Below, in pieces: positions 1 to 10,198 of a stretch of 28,286 bases of DNA. Each line of letters starts with the position of its first letter. Position 1 is the first letter of the stretch. A program made the position numbers and the translations under genes. The stretch comes from Pleurotus ostreatus/Saccharomyces cerevisiae fusant (lineage: Eukaryota > Opisthokonta): assembly GCA_024196135.1 (NCBI GenBank), contig JAMQCK010000323.1, positions 1-28,286 of the forward strand, in the 5' to 3' direction. Under the pieces are notes generated by a model, which was not told the origin of the DNA, made no database searches, and saw only the letters and a program-made list of their open reading frames with translations.

Positions 1-291
1 AGCGGTGACGAAACAGACGAGCGCCGTGTGCCATATCTTGCGCGCGAGCGACCACTGCAGGGGGTCGTTCGGCGAGTCGGTCGGCTGGGGGATGAGGACG
101 ACGTCGCCGTGCTTCTTGAGAGACGACGCGTCGCCCGCGAAGTTGAGGACCACAGTGACATGACCCTCGCTATCGAATAGACGGCGAGTGCCAGGAAGCG
201 CTTCTAGCTCTTCCTTCTCGATGGAGGAGCGAGCGTTTTGGTGTCCATTGCTGGACTGATCATGGTGTGCGATGTGGGGGGCCTCTGCCAT
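1..291 (-). CDS. MFS transporter, N-terminal 97 residues (runs off window)
   Basis: Reading the minus strand from the ATG at 289-291 gives 97 open codons down to base 1; an in-frame TAA lies a few codons upstream, so this is the first possible start. The protein begins with a polar cytosolic tail, then shows the stretch LIPQPTDSPNDPLQWSLARK followed by a hydrophobic run starting IWHTALVCFVTA. A Pro-rich segment with an NDP-L-x-W motif just before the first transmembrane helix is typical of fungal major facilitator superfamily transporters of the drug:H+ antiporter type. Such proteins sit in the plasma membrane and export or import small molecules; the substrate cannot be inferred. The remaining helices lie outside the window. 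Recognition rests on this N-terminal signature only. Confidence 0.78.
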   Translation of the reverse strand, partial: MAEAPHIAHHDQSSNGHQNARSSIEKEELEALPGTRRLFDSEGHVTVVLNFAGDASSLKKHGDVVLIPQPTDSPNDPLQWSLARKIWHTALVCFVTA

Positions 292-1444
292 CGACGTTAC
301 GGGCGACGATTAGGTGCAATCGAGTCGTGTGAGTCGTGGCAGTCGAGCTACTTGTGGTTATCTCCCGCTGGAGCCCGAAGTCAGATAACGGCTGTCAGCT
401 GGCTATGTGGCACGCACTAGTCGATCTCAGCAGCACATTATGGGCGTCTGCCTCCCGCGCGAGGCAATGTATAGGACTTGAAGGAGGTTGGGGACGAGAC
501 GAGGATGCAATTTCTTATCTTCCGCACCGATCGCCCGCATGCAGTGATCGTTTGAACGCTCCACGTGGGATAAACCGGTGGCTGTGGAGGCCGGTTCCTG
601 GATGACTCATAGCGTTCAAGCGCTGTACTGAAAAAGTCGCCCAGCATCTTCGACGAGATGGGCGCAGAAGCCGCACGACCAGAGCGAGGGGTATCCATTA
701 GATAGCCATTGCACTACGAATGGGGTTCGGCTTGACTAGAGAACTTTGAGACTTCGACGAACATTCGTGTTAGGATTGAAGAAGGATGTCAGTAGACTTG
801 TTATTTGCCGTGGAATATGCCGCGGTGTCTCGTCATTATGAGTGTAAAGAGTGAGAGAGTCTCGGAGAAAGCAGCTTTTGATGTGCTTCGTGGAAGTCGC
901 GTTCAAGAAGCCCGCGGCAAATCCCGAACGCAGATTCGCCGGATCCGCCGGATCCGGCCCGCTATTTCCCACACTCTCGAACCTTCGTCTTACCACCACG
1001 TCGCTGATGTGGATGCTTTCGTGACGCTGAAGCGCACTCGCATTATCGACCTATACAACACCACGAAAGCTCAGATGGTATACTATTTGCTTGCAGTGCC
1101 CCGTGTACTCGTGCTACGGGGAATGGTCTATAGCTTGGAGTCGCACGCTCTGGCGCGACAATCCGTGGGCGCTGCCTCGCAATGTCCCCCTGATGCTCGA
1201 TTGATTGGCATTACCATAGTTTAATCCGAGTCAAGGTCATAGAGCTTCAGTCTTGGCTCATGATTTATGAATACCTTCACTGGTGTGTGCTTTTGTCCAT
1301 GTCGGTCAAAGCCCATTGACACAGCGTCACGAGCTTCGAAGCTCAAGCATGCATGACTATATTTTTGTCATGCTATATGCTTAAAGGTGCGCTCGCCGAG
1401 AATGCTACGAGCCTTATACCACTACATCTACTACGTTCCTCAGC
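292..1444. other. intergenic region between divergent genes
   Basis: This 1.15-kb stretch separates the divergent MFS gene and the first helical-protein gene and should hold both promoters. Short open frames occur on both strands but none shows recognisable protein features or convincing splice structure. A small GGATCC-containing direct repeat lies at 938-958. TATA-like runs at 1358-1366 and 1374-1378 lie 65-90 nt before the ATG at 1445 and may belong to that gene. Confidence 0.5.
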
Positions 1445-2531
1445 ATGCCCCCCGCCGAGAACTTCGCTCTCTTCCCCGGCCAAACACACCCGTCTCAGCC
1501 AATTCAGCTAAGCACGGATGCCACCTCCGACCTCCACCAATACGGGCGCGGCCGCGCCATTGTCAACGAGTGGTTCCGCACCTGGATAGAGCCCGCGACG
1601 CGGGACATCTGTCCTCCCCTCGCATGCTCCATCGCGACTCGCGCTCGCACCGCGGAGCTGCTGCTCTTTATGGAGCACTTCCTGCGCTTCCGGACTGTCT
1701 CCCTCCGCGACCCTCTAACCACGCCACACGATATCGCCCACTTCCGCTCGCGCGAGACGGCGCTGCTGGACCGCCTCGGGCGGTATTGGGGGGCTTTTCA
1801 GCAACAGATGTGCGACGCGACGCTCCCACTCCCACGCGCGCTGGACACGTCTGTGAAGCGTAGCCCCAAGACCGAGTGCGAGCTCAGGAACCGCTTCGCC
1901 AAAGAATGGTTATCCAGCAACGGGCTTGACTTGCAGGCCATGCAGAGCGTGTTCGAGCGCGATGCGTTCCAGGAGCTCAAGCGCCGGATTGCCCTCCATT
2001 ATGGGAACGACCGCGCCGTTGGTGGCTGGGACAAACGACGCTACTGGGAAATCTTCTCGACGGCGCTCAAACGGAACAGCGAGCAGAGTAACAAGCGATT
2101 GGTACGTCTGGAGTGTATTACATGGATTCCTGCTTGTATGTCTGACGACGGCGCGTTTTCCAGGAATACTTCGTCGGACTTGACGGGTGGCAATTGCGTT
2201 TTACGCTATTCAACACAGCTTTGCTGCGTGGGGCGCAACTAGACGCGATGATTGCGTCCCTTCGATGTATCCACGACCCCGTTACCTTGGGTGGCGCGTT
2301 CGCGGTCGGGGCGGTAAGTTATGGTCGTGATAATCAGACGTGCTCCGCTGACATGGACTTCGAAAGGCGCACAAATCTAGCAGACTGTCGAAGGAAGAAC
2401 GATCACAATGGCTCGGAAAGACGATGATATTCATCATCAACCATGCCCTTCGCGCGCTTTCGCAGGGCTCGGATGCTTGCGCGGAGGAGGCAGTTGGCGC
2501 CTTTCTCGCGATCAGCAAGTATGATCTTTGA
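1445..2531 (+). CDS. hypothetical helical protein, paralogue A
   Basis: No function is recognised. Three exons are proposed: 1445-2101, 2164-2313 and 2367-2531. Both introns (62 and 53 nt) are phase 0 with GTACGT/GTAAGT donors and CAG/AAG acceptors. The product is 323 residues, mostly predicted helix by composition, without signal peptide or obvious membrane segment. Exon 2 encodes RFTLFNTALL and, at its end, a HDPVTLGGAF block that recurs almost unchanged in the gene at 5658-6812, whose introns interrupt at the same two places. Exon 3 shares the pattern H...S..EER, a helix with NHALRAL, and an AEEAVGAFL tail with the paralogue. An alternative end is possible: a GTATGA donor just before the stop could splice to about 2660 and add a second C-terminal module (see next entry). 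Gene reality is well supported by the paralogue; the exact 3' end is uncertain. Confidence 0.7.
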
Positions 2532-2659
2532 GTTCCGTTCGTACTGTCCTGCATCCTGTGGCACGTAGCCCTCATCTCGCTTCGATTCCGGCGCGTCTCT
2601 TTGTTACTGACTTGTCCTCCCACGCAGATCTGGGGACAACTTGACCGTACTACGGAAGC

Positions 2660-2818
2660 TCGACCGGAGGTCTTCGCATCGACGCCACACGCATCATCAG
2701 CCTCGCCCTCCGTAACTTACCATACCGGTCGGAGCGCGGGGAGGAGCAAGCGATTTCCGCATATATCACTGTGCCCGAGCAGCGATGGTACGTTGCACTC
2801 GAGCGGACATTATACTGA
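2660..2818 (+). pseudogene. extra copy of the C-terminal module of the A/B family
   Basis: In the frame ending at the TGA at 2816-2818, bases from about 2669 encode a helix with IISLALRNLPY followed by SERGEEQAISAYITVPEQ. This aligns with the last exon of the gene at 5658-6812 (YALENLPQ..., SERRAEQAIATYLGMP) and more loosely with exon 3 of the upstream gene. The frame is closed by a TGA a little upstream, so it can be translated only if spliced. A donor at 2519-2520 (AA|GTATGA) and an acceptor at about 2659 (CGGAAG) have matching phase and would fuse it to paralogue A. It may therefore be an alternative last exon of A, a duplicated exon, or the remnant of a third tandem gene. The homology is seen directly; the splice link is inferred. 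Confidence 0.45.
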
Positions 2819-3207
2819 AAATATGAACAAACTGGCGCTGGTCGGAAATTTGAAGCCTGTAGAGATCCGATGCAAAGTCGTCTTCCGGCTGCCACTGGCA
2901 TTAAGCGGGCGTTCTGAGGCCACGGTCCGTACATCTCCCTGCGCTCTTGAAGCACTGCCGCACTGTTTCTTTACAGCTCGCTTCCATTCTCCGAGAGATA
3001 GTATTGTACCGCGACCACATGTTGTGGGTCCTTGCTTCTCTCCGCACCGCTTACTCGAAGAGCATATCTAAAGCTCGAGAATCGCTCTGCATGATGGCCC
3101 GCGGGCAACCACTTCCCTCCTGCGCTTGGTTCACGCCACTTCTCGCTGAATTTTCGGTGCTGACCTCACCACAAGTGAAGGGTCGCCGCACCTACTAGAG
3201 CTCTTGA
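2819..3207. other. stretch without identifiable gene
   Basis: About 390 bases follow the orphan C-terminal module. Open frames here have no recognisable features, and no repeat or RNA gene is seen. It may hold further decayed parts of the A/B family, but nothing aligns clearly by eye. Confidence 0.3.
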
Positions 3208-4185
3208 TTGTCGGGCTCCCCCACCGCCAGACTCGACCCCATCTCAAGCGTCACATTTGTGGCAGATTTCGTCAGCCTCGTCCTCAACGCCATGGCCTCG
3301 CCAAGAACAACTATCTACTGGTCAGAGCAAGTAATCAGAACTGGCGAGCTTTGCTTTGAGATCGTCTTGGCTGACTCGTCAATGCCGCCCCCGGGTGCAA
3401 GCTGGGTGCTCGACAATGCTCTACACGAACTCAGCGAGCGACTCCGAAGCTTCAAGATAGGCCATATGCCGCTCATTACTTTGGTCCTCGTCAGCCGAGT
3501 TTCTTCGCAGGGCGACGAGCGTCCCGAGGACGAGGTCATGTGCCGGATATGTCAACTGCCGACCTGCTAGGTCGCACTCAAAATCGATTCGGCGATTTGC
3601 CATACCAGGGCACGCGCGAGCGAAAACCTGCCGAGCACAATCACGATGCAGAAACAGCTCACCTCGTACTATAAGCAGTATTCCTGCACACAATCGTCAT
3701 TTAGTCATGCATTCAGCGGGAAGACGATTACATACAGGGGACGCCTAGATAGGCTCCCCTTCCCGTGGTTTACCGTCCCCGGGCTGGCGCTCTTCGACGT
3801 CGCAGCCCTGCACCTCCAATGCGAGCTCTCGTGCCAGGATATTGAAGAGCTCGAGCTATACTCTCGCGTGAACCCATCCAGAGGTCTGCATTCTCCTTTA
3901 CGCATTCCTTTACACATGTACATCGAGCGGCTCGCTGGTACTAGCGCACACATGGGGCGAAAGCTGTCGACCCCGCATCCGCTGTGCGACCCCGACCCGC
4001 TTTCGTGGCGCAGCCGGATCGACGCGTGCCATATCAAGACTATGAGTACGGGTGATGGGTCAACGGCGTTGCAAATCCATTGTCGAAATCTGTCTGCCTG
4101 CCAGGCTAGATACAGTCCTCTGTTGGTCCACTTGGGTATAAGGTCAGAGAGGGATCACTCAGACAATTGCAGAGCGTATGGTTGA
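3208..4185 (+). pseudogene. hypothetical coding stretch with one in-frame stop
   Basis: One reading frame is open from 3208 to 4185 apart from a single TAG at 3568-3570. Codon choice looks coding (mostly C/G third bases) on both sides of the stop, and the protein reads sensibly, for example FVADFVSLVLNAMASP before the stop and LPFPWFTVPGLALFDVAALH after it. No family is recognised. The first ATG in frame is at 3292. The stop could be a nonsense mutation in a decaying gene, or it could lie in a short unrecognised intron; no convincing donor/acceptor pair was found around it. The C-terminal part ends at a TGA at 4183-4185. It could be a single gene of about 325 codons or two exons of something longer. 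Confidence 0.33.
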
Positions 4186-5587
4186 TTGATGACCACGGCG
4201 GAAAAAGGTGGTTCTCGTGCAATCAGCAGTATAACATGACAAAACATGGAGCTAGTAGTGTAGGTTCAGTATAAGTGACATGTACAATGAATGCACCTTC
4301 GACGAGTGAGGGGAAGCAGAGGCGGACGCCAGAATCCCTCCTTTTGCGGACCCGTACATCCAGAAGCGCGCTTTGCCTCCTCGGCGTCTCCTCGTACATC
4401 AAGAGGACATAAGGAGAAGGTAAGGCTCATGCCAAAGGGAAGAAAGTTTGGAAGTGAGAGGAGCGGAAAGGGGTGATTCAGAAGGGGTAAGCGGAAGGAG
4501 GATGGCGGAATGCAGGCGAAGAAGCTACAAAAGCCAAACTCGGAAGAGAGGGGCATTGCAGGGCAAAGGACGGAGGCTGAGAGAGAGATTGTTCGAGGAG
4601 ATGGGAAAAATTCGTGGCGGAGCGGGCCAGGGAATGAAGAGGGAAGGGTTCGGGTTGGCGATTCAAGTCGATCGTGGACAGAGGTGCGAGAGACATATCC
4701 CTGATATTAAGCCACATTGGTCGCCGGTCTGAACCGTGGGTAGATGGTCGCACGTATCTATATGCACCTTCCTGGCGCATGCGAGATCTTGCGAGAGCCC
4801 AGCGTACGCATCCGAGTCGTGGAGGTCGGAAGTAAAACACTACGGCAAAGTCCGAACACGTGCATCGCTGGAGACGGCCAAATATTCCCACACGCTTGGG
4901 TCTTGCCTCCTCCCACGTCGTCCGCTTCTTCACTCTTTTCCAGGAGCTCACGCGATCTGAGAGCGCTACAAACCACTTTTATCAATGAAGACTCTTGGCT
5001 TTCTTGAAGTGCTTTTTGTTTCTCGCGCCGATCAGGCCCATGCACACCGAGCAAGTGGTCGTGGCACGATGCGCTTTCGACTCCCTCCGGTTCCTCGGCC
5101 TGCTCTTGAGAGTGACTTGACTATGTGTGTCTCTCTCTGATGACATCCTCGTCTCGTAAAAGGACGTTCTTCTGCTGCTTCGGTTGAAACTCAGCGGTCC
5201 TCCTTCGCCGTCCGGTAATTCTTCGACTTCATGCATTCATATCCACGTCGTGGTCTTAGCGGAACGTATTTTGTTCTCCATAATTCGAAGGTGCTCGTTG
5301 GGACCGACGGATCTCTGGTCCGCACTTCGAAGATGATGAATGTTAATCTTTGTTGCCCCGAGTGTTCGGCGCTAACAGACACCCGCCATTCTCGCTAATG
5401 TTGCTCTGCAGGTACATGAATCGTTGGAGATGCCGACAGATATTCCCCAAGAAATCTTGCTCATCCATTCATGCCATTCATTAAAGGCGAGCTAGACGTA
5501 CTGACCAAGTAACAAAACAGCCGCCCGACCAACACCATGATGGTGCATATGCGGACTCCATCTTTTGTCCATCGCGCGGAGGCCGGA
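4186..5587. other. 1.4-kb stretch without identifiable gene
   Basis: Short open frames on both strands give no recognisable protein. A purine-rich segment at 4290-4640 produces overlapping low-complexity frames on both strands. A minus-strand frame at 4982-5236 has a basic C-terminus but no family match that can be seen. The 3' part should contain the promoter of the gene starting at 5658. Confidence 0.4.
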
Positions 5588-5594
5588 TATATAT
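5588..5594 (+). promoter_or_regulatory. TATA-like box of paralogue B
   Basis: TATATAT lies 64-70 nt before the ATG at 5658, a plausible distance for a fungal TATA box when the 5' leader is short. A second weaker ATATAG is at about 5609. Assignment is by position only. Confidence 0.35.
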
Positions 5595-5657
5595 CCAGTG
5601 CGCGACCATATAGCTCGACAATCCCCCCCAAAGCACCTCACTCCGCATCGCAGCACA

Positions 5658-6812
5658 ATGTACGAGCTCCTCTCTGTCAACGCCTTCTGCACAATCCCCG
5701 GCCACCCGCACCCGACAGCGCCAGTAGCACTTGACGCGGTCACCGCCGCGGCAGTTATGAACGCTTGGGAGCCCACGCTGAAGAGAAAGGCCGACATCCT
5801 CTTAACGCCCCCAGGAGTGCTCAACGAAGATGTCTACTGCAACGCGAACACCGTGTACTGCCTCATCCTTGCCCACAATCTTCAGAATTTTGCCACCGCG
5901 GCACGCAAATATTTGCTCCCTGACATGGACGGCAGCGATCACCGTGGCGACCCCGCCGAACGCGCGAACTTCGCATGCTTTGCCGACATCGTTCTCTACT
6001 TCGCCAAGCGCGCCGCAATCTACTGGGAGATGGCCTTTGATAACGAGGAGACTGGGAAGGACGGCAGCGAGACTGCGCTGACCACCTCAGATCACTTCAG
6101 AGCCTACATGTCGGGGCGGTACTCTGAACGTATCAAGCAATATTTCGATCACGAGGGCCTCGATTGGTGCGCTATTCAGCAGAAGTTTGCGTCCTTGGTG
6201 CCAGCCGGCAGGCTCTACTGGGACATATTCTTGTCTGGCGTCGTGCGTGCGCTTAGGAATGGAGAACCCGAATACGTGAGTCTACATGCGAGATGAGCGC
6301 TCCTGCCTTTTCTCCTGCCTTCGCTCTTTCCCAACTGACTCTGGGATTCACAGAAACACAGCCAGCGCCATCCCTACATGCTGACGCGCTTCACGTTCTT
6401 CAGCGCGCTGCTGAGAGACACATCCTCGGACCTGCGATCCGACGCTCTCAAGCGTATCCGCGATCCCGTAACTCTTGGTGGTGCTTTCGGCGTGCTCGCG
6501 GTACGTCTTGCTCTTCTCGTCCATTCAAATGCACTTACTGACAAGATCTTTCATCCCCGCGTGGGGCTTGTCTCTCGCGTTCGACACCCTCACCTTCTTC
6601 TCCGTGTCATGCACTCCACCCATTCGCAGCCCCACAGAGACGATACTTCAGACGCGGAGGAGCGGACGACCCGTTTCATGGAGGACATCATCGCCGTCAT
6701 CTGGTACGCCCTGGAGAACCTGCCACAGCTCTCGATTGAGGGTCTGTCTGTGCCTTCTGAGCGCAGGGCAGAGCAGGCTATCGCCACTTACCTTGGCATG
6801 CCGAGGGTGTAA
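5658..6812 (+). CDS. hypothetical helical protein, paralogue B
   Basis: No function is recognised. Exons 5658-6275, 6354-6500 and 6630-6812 give 315 residues; introns are 78 and 129 nt, both phase 0, with GTGAGT and GTACGT donors and CAG acceptors. The ATG at 5658 follows CAGCACA and is the first in-frame ATG after the TATA-like box. The protein is soluble-looking and helical. Exon 2 encodes RFTFFSALL and RDPVTLGGAF, matching the upstream gene at 1445, and the last exon carries YALENLPQ and SERRAEQAIATYLGMP, matching both that gene and the orphan module at 2669. N-terminal halves are far more diverged; a shared pattern is a YW-containing helix (RAAIYWEMAF here) and a W-containing segment before intron 1 (GRLYWDIF here, RRYWEIF in A). 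Intron 2 is a multiple of three with no stop, so its retention would keep the frame. The family is probably lineage-restricted, but that is inference. Confidence 0.78.
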
Positions 6813-7706
6813 AGTCTGCCTTACAGCGCTATGTCGTAGCTCGCGTCGCAGAGGGAGAATTCAGGAATGGTAGCATCCTTTACGAGGATTAAGATTCTGA
6901 TTTTGGTATGAGCTATAAACGTCTTTCTCAAATCTTTGGTGATTAATGTCTGTCCCTCTTGACGCATAGCGTGCGCTTCTCTCAAAACCGATTGTGACGC
7001 CTCTCTGAGGCCCGTTGTCACCGCCTCCTCGAATTGAACAGCGCGACTCCACCATGTCGTCTGCCTCAAGAATGTCGACGTCCTTCCTGCGGTCGCCGCA
7101 TGAGTTGTCTGAGGATAGAAGCGCCAGCAAGCGAGAGTGGGCATCTGAGACTCGAATTAAGTATTGCGAGAAACCAGAAAGAGGAGGTTAGAAGGGCATA
7201 CGGGGCGAAGGAGAAGTGGCGGGAGGCGGCGGGAAAGGAATTTGTCGCACACTGACAGTGGTCGAACTTGAGGGTGGTTTGAGGACGATCTTCACGGCGC
7301 TTCAGTATACTGCTCCAGATACCATTTCTCTTCTGCGGACAAAGCCTTGCAAGAACCTAGCATGAGCAAGTCCGCGGTGGACGTCGAAACCAAGGCCTGG
7401 GCCGCTGAGCGGATAGTTCCGAACGCCGCCGAAACGGGCACGCGTGTTCGAACCTTCGGGTTGGCTCTTACCCTCATCTTCCGCCAGCTCATCTTCCGAA
7501 TCTCAGAGCTAGGCAGGACAAGCGACAAAAGGAACGCACCGGAGCGCCAACCCAACTTGAACTTACACGCATCTCAGTAAGATCGTGGAATGATGATAAC
7601 ACTGAATTCGTTGTGTAGTTCAAACACTAGTCTACTAGACAGCTCACACATGCAGAGATTAATTCAACAATGCTGCAGGTAGTCCATCACTCACGCGCTG
7701 CGCTAC
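6813..7706. other. stretch without identifiable gene
   Basis: Between paralogue B and the inverted duplication there are two coding-like frames of uncertain strand: a minus-strand helical frame around 6900-7060 and overlapping frames on both strands at 7292-7580. None has recognisable domains or a clear start-intron-stop layout, so no gene is called. Confidence 0.35.
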
Positions 7707-7793
7707 GCGCGCATGGCTCAAATTGTCAAGTCTCCGTTTCTCTGATAAGGCGGCACGCTATTGCGCGTACTCGGTTCAAGTCCTAGAACGCTC
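7707..7793 (+). other. tRNA-like relic with Pol III A and B box matches
   Basis: GGTTCAAGTCC at 7773-7783 is a perfect B-box (T-arm) sequence; the flanking T stem CTCGG/CCTAG pairs at four of five positions. TGGCTCAAATTG at 7714-7725 resembles an A box and lies 59 nt upstream, a spacing that fits a tRNA with a long variable arm. The acceptor stem pairs at only about four of seven positions and no clean anticodon stem can be drawn, so this is at best a decayed tRNA or a tRNA-derived repeat head. A chance match is quite possible. Confidence 0.22.
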
Positions 7794-7889
7794 GCCCTAT
7801 CACTAGGCTAGCACTGACCCCGAGATCTTAGATAACCGGTGCGTTGTGGGATGACTCACCACTTGGTTGGGGGAGAACTAATATAGAAT

Positions 7890-8840
7890 TGAACGTTTGG
7901 GGTCGCACGGCTTTTGGACGATCGCCGCCGCTTCTCCGTTGTGACCGAGCACCACAGCGGAGGCTGGGTGAGTCTCCCGATACCTTGAGCCCACTATTAC
8001 TGACCGTCTCGTTCAGTGTATTGGCAAAAGGGCTCCGCCATGTCATACTATCTAGTTATGATCAAAGAGCCAGTCGTCCGTCTACATTCCGTAATCAAGA
8101 CTGAGATTCTGGGGAACCAATTCCTGACCTTCACTAAAGATCAATCGCGCGATCTACCTCCTTACTTCCGCGCCTTCTTCTTGCCTGCGCCGTGACACCT
8201 GCTTCTGTGGCTCCTGCGATCTCCAGCGGTATTGGAACGGGCGCCACAGCCAGGGTGGTCGCAGGCGAACATACGCCTGTTCTCATGGCGCAGGATGTGG
8301 TCTTTATGGAGTCAGTACGCCATTTCAGTGACGGACGAAGGAGGTACGCGCCTCGGAGACCGCTCTTCCTTGCGAGTCGTTTGTTGCACCAAGCGCACTG
8401 ATATCGGGGCGCAGGGTCGTGGCGGCGAAGGTCGTGTGAGTCGTCCCGCCTCTTCGAGCCTACGACAGAGCGAGGTGCTTTTTGCGCGTGGCCACCCGCG
8501 AGAGCGTCGGCGCTGCTCCCGTCATACGGTTGCGAGAGTAGGGAGCCAAAGATGGCAAGAGGCACGGGCTGATGTAGAGCGTCGCTATCCCATGGATGAG
8601 AATGATGCAAGTTCAGACGAGCGACGGGGCTATCGAAGAGCGGTTCTTCGAGGCCGGTGCAGTACGTTCCTGAATATCAGCTCCTTCGTCAATCACTCAT
8701 CGTGTTTCGCAGGCAGGAGGTTGACGCACCTACGCCCATCGCCATCGCGGTTCCCCAGTCGCCCAACGACTGAGAGGCACCATCGGCGGAGGAGTGGTCC
8801 TCGGGATCTAAGTGTGCGTATGAGTCACAACAGATGTGCG
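7890..8840 (+). repeat. inverted duplication, left arm
   Basis: This segment matches the reverse complement of about 12001-12620. From about 8590 to 8800 the match has only one substitution and one single-base indel over some 220 bases; the outer parts (about 7890-8050 and 8815-8840) differ at roughly one base in six to eight. Relative to the right arm, this arm has about 457 extra bases (8054-8510) holding the zinc-finger exons, 13 extra bases near 8573, and lacks a block of roughly 120 bases present at about 12416-12538. Confidence 0.8.
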
Positions 8841-9010
8841 CGTCTGTCGTGCGCGCATCGTACTGAAAGGAAGGCCGCTTTGCATATCGAGCGGCAATTG
8901 TTGTGCATCGCGTCGGGACGAGTCCGGAAATCTGCAGAGCTCCGATGTCAGGTCAGAAGTGATAGCAGCAAGCATGGCATGGAATCGCACCCCGAGTTGG
9001 GCCAGGACAT
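8162..9010 (-). pseudogene. C2H2 zinc-finger gene, copy 1, probably frameshifted
   Basis: Minus-strand model: exons 9010-8991, 8931-8730, 8669-8352 and 8301-8162. The last two exons encode two C2H2 fingers, CAWCNKRLARKSGLRDHILRH (C-X2-C-X12-H-X3-H, joined across intron 3) and a second C-X4-C-X12-H-X4-H finger starting CDHPGCGARS, then a Lys/Arg-rich end and TAA. Such proteins bind DNA in the nucleus as transcription factors. Intron phases 2-1-1 and the 20-nt first exon match the intact gene at 18399-19222. Two defects are seen: exon 2 is 202 nt where its neighbours' phases require one base more, implying a one-base deletion near 8860 (TTTCAGTAC), and the intron 3 donor is GC instead of GT. 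A GC-AG intron can still splice, so the frameshift is the main reason to call it broken. It is homologous to the copy at 12001. Confidence 0.68.
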
Positions 9011-9060
9011 AGCGAGAAGGCGGGTTGCAGGTTGAAGATAACATTGTCAGTGACTCAAGC

Positions 9061-9068
9061 CTTTTATA
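9061..9068 (-). promoter_or_regulatory. TATA box of zinc-finger copy 1
   Basis: Minus strand reads TATAAAAG, 51-58 nt before the ATG at 9010. The intact paralogue has the same TATAAAAG 32 nt before its ATG, which supports both the box and the chosen start. Confidence 0.55.
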
Positions 9069-10198
9069 CAGTCCGCCGTCAGCGGTCCTGCTCGATATCC
9101 GTTGTCTTTGTTCGGTTGAGCCTACTTCATTTTCCACGCGGACGATGAGCTCCTCGTTTGGCGGATCCCTTTGCGGCATCCAGCGATTTCTGCGGGATGC
9201 GGTGAGGCGGATACATGACGGTTCGATGCTCTTGATAAGTATCAGGGCCATGGGAGCCGATAAGTGCGTCGCCTCGTTTGTTCTATCGGCCAGGCAACGA
9301 ATGAGAGCACTGACTCACTGCCCTTGGTGAGGCTCGTGAGGTTGCGGGCTACCATCCGGATCCGCGCGCATGCATCGCGCGCCTCGTATAATATGTAGTT
9401 GCTCGCCCTCGTCGGTCCTCGACCTTGCAGGCAGAATCGTCAGCTCCGCGCTAACAGTGACTGGCGGCACGATGACCAAAAGAGAGCTGCGCTCAATAGA
9501 TCAGACCGTCGTGGCGACAGTTAGCCCAGGAGATCGCTCGAGAGTCCGCGACACCTCCCTCCCCCGGCTCGGGGTTTCGAAATCGGCACCAGGGTCATCC
9601 TTTGGATTCCTTTGCGACCCGCTTTGCCCCACTGTCGTCGCTTACGACTCAGCCAGTCATCTACCAGTCTAAGCAGAGATTTCTTGACCGTCGAGCGGAT
9701 GTAACTGCCTTGCGTAGCTGGGCGAGACAGCGCCCCACCGACTGACATCGAAGTAGCGACATAGGCACGCGCCACACGCCTATATAGCCGCGTCGACACC
9801 GTGACAGATGCAGAGAAACTGCTATCCTATCCCGAGCCGGACCACTCCACTAGTAATATCCTTGCTGGGCTGATTAGTTTGTTTTCTCGGCGCCTAACGG
9901 CGTACACAAACACGCACCCTACCGAGCATGCCAGCCTGAGCTACCCGCAAAGACGTATGCGCTGCGCACCTTGTAGTGATAGGCGCCCGCGCTCTTCCAA
10001 AAGCGCTGGCATTTTAATACATGTGATTGGGACGCGTTGTATGCTTCCCGCGTCACCTTTTTCCATCTCCGTTCTATAGCGCTGTCTAATGTCCTTCGTC
10101 TGATTGCCGTCGTCATACAACCTCTATCTGCAATTCCAGATACAGTACAATTGCCTGCCCCGTCCTCGGATTCAGACTCCGCTACCCCAGGTATCCCG
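9069..10198. other. stretch without identifiable gene
   Basis: Open frames on both strands show no recognisable protein or splice structure. The first part is the 5' flank of the minus-strand zinc-finger gene. No tRNA, repeat array or transposon end is seen. Confidence 0.4.

Noticed and set aside
8573..8776. A plus-strand reading of the left arm (acidic C-terminus ending VPQSPND) with an apparent intron.
   Set aside because: The minus strand of the same DNA encodes the exons leading into two good zinc fingers, with introns in phase, so the plus-strand frame is a shadow.
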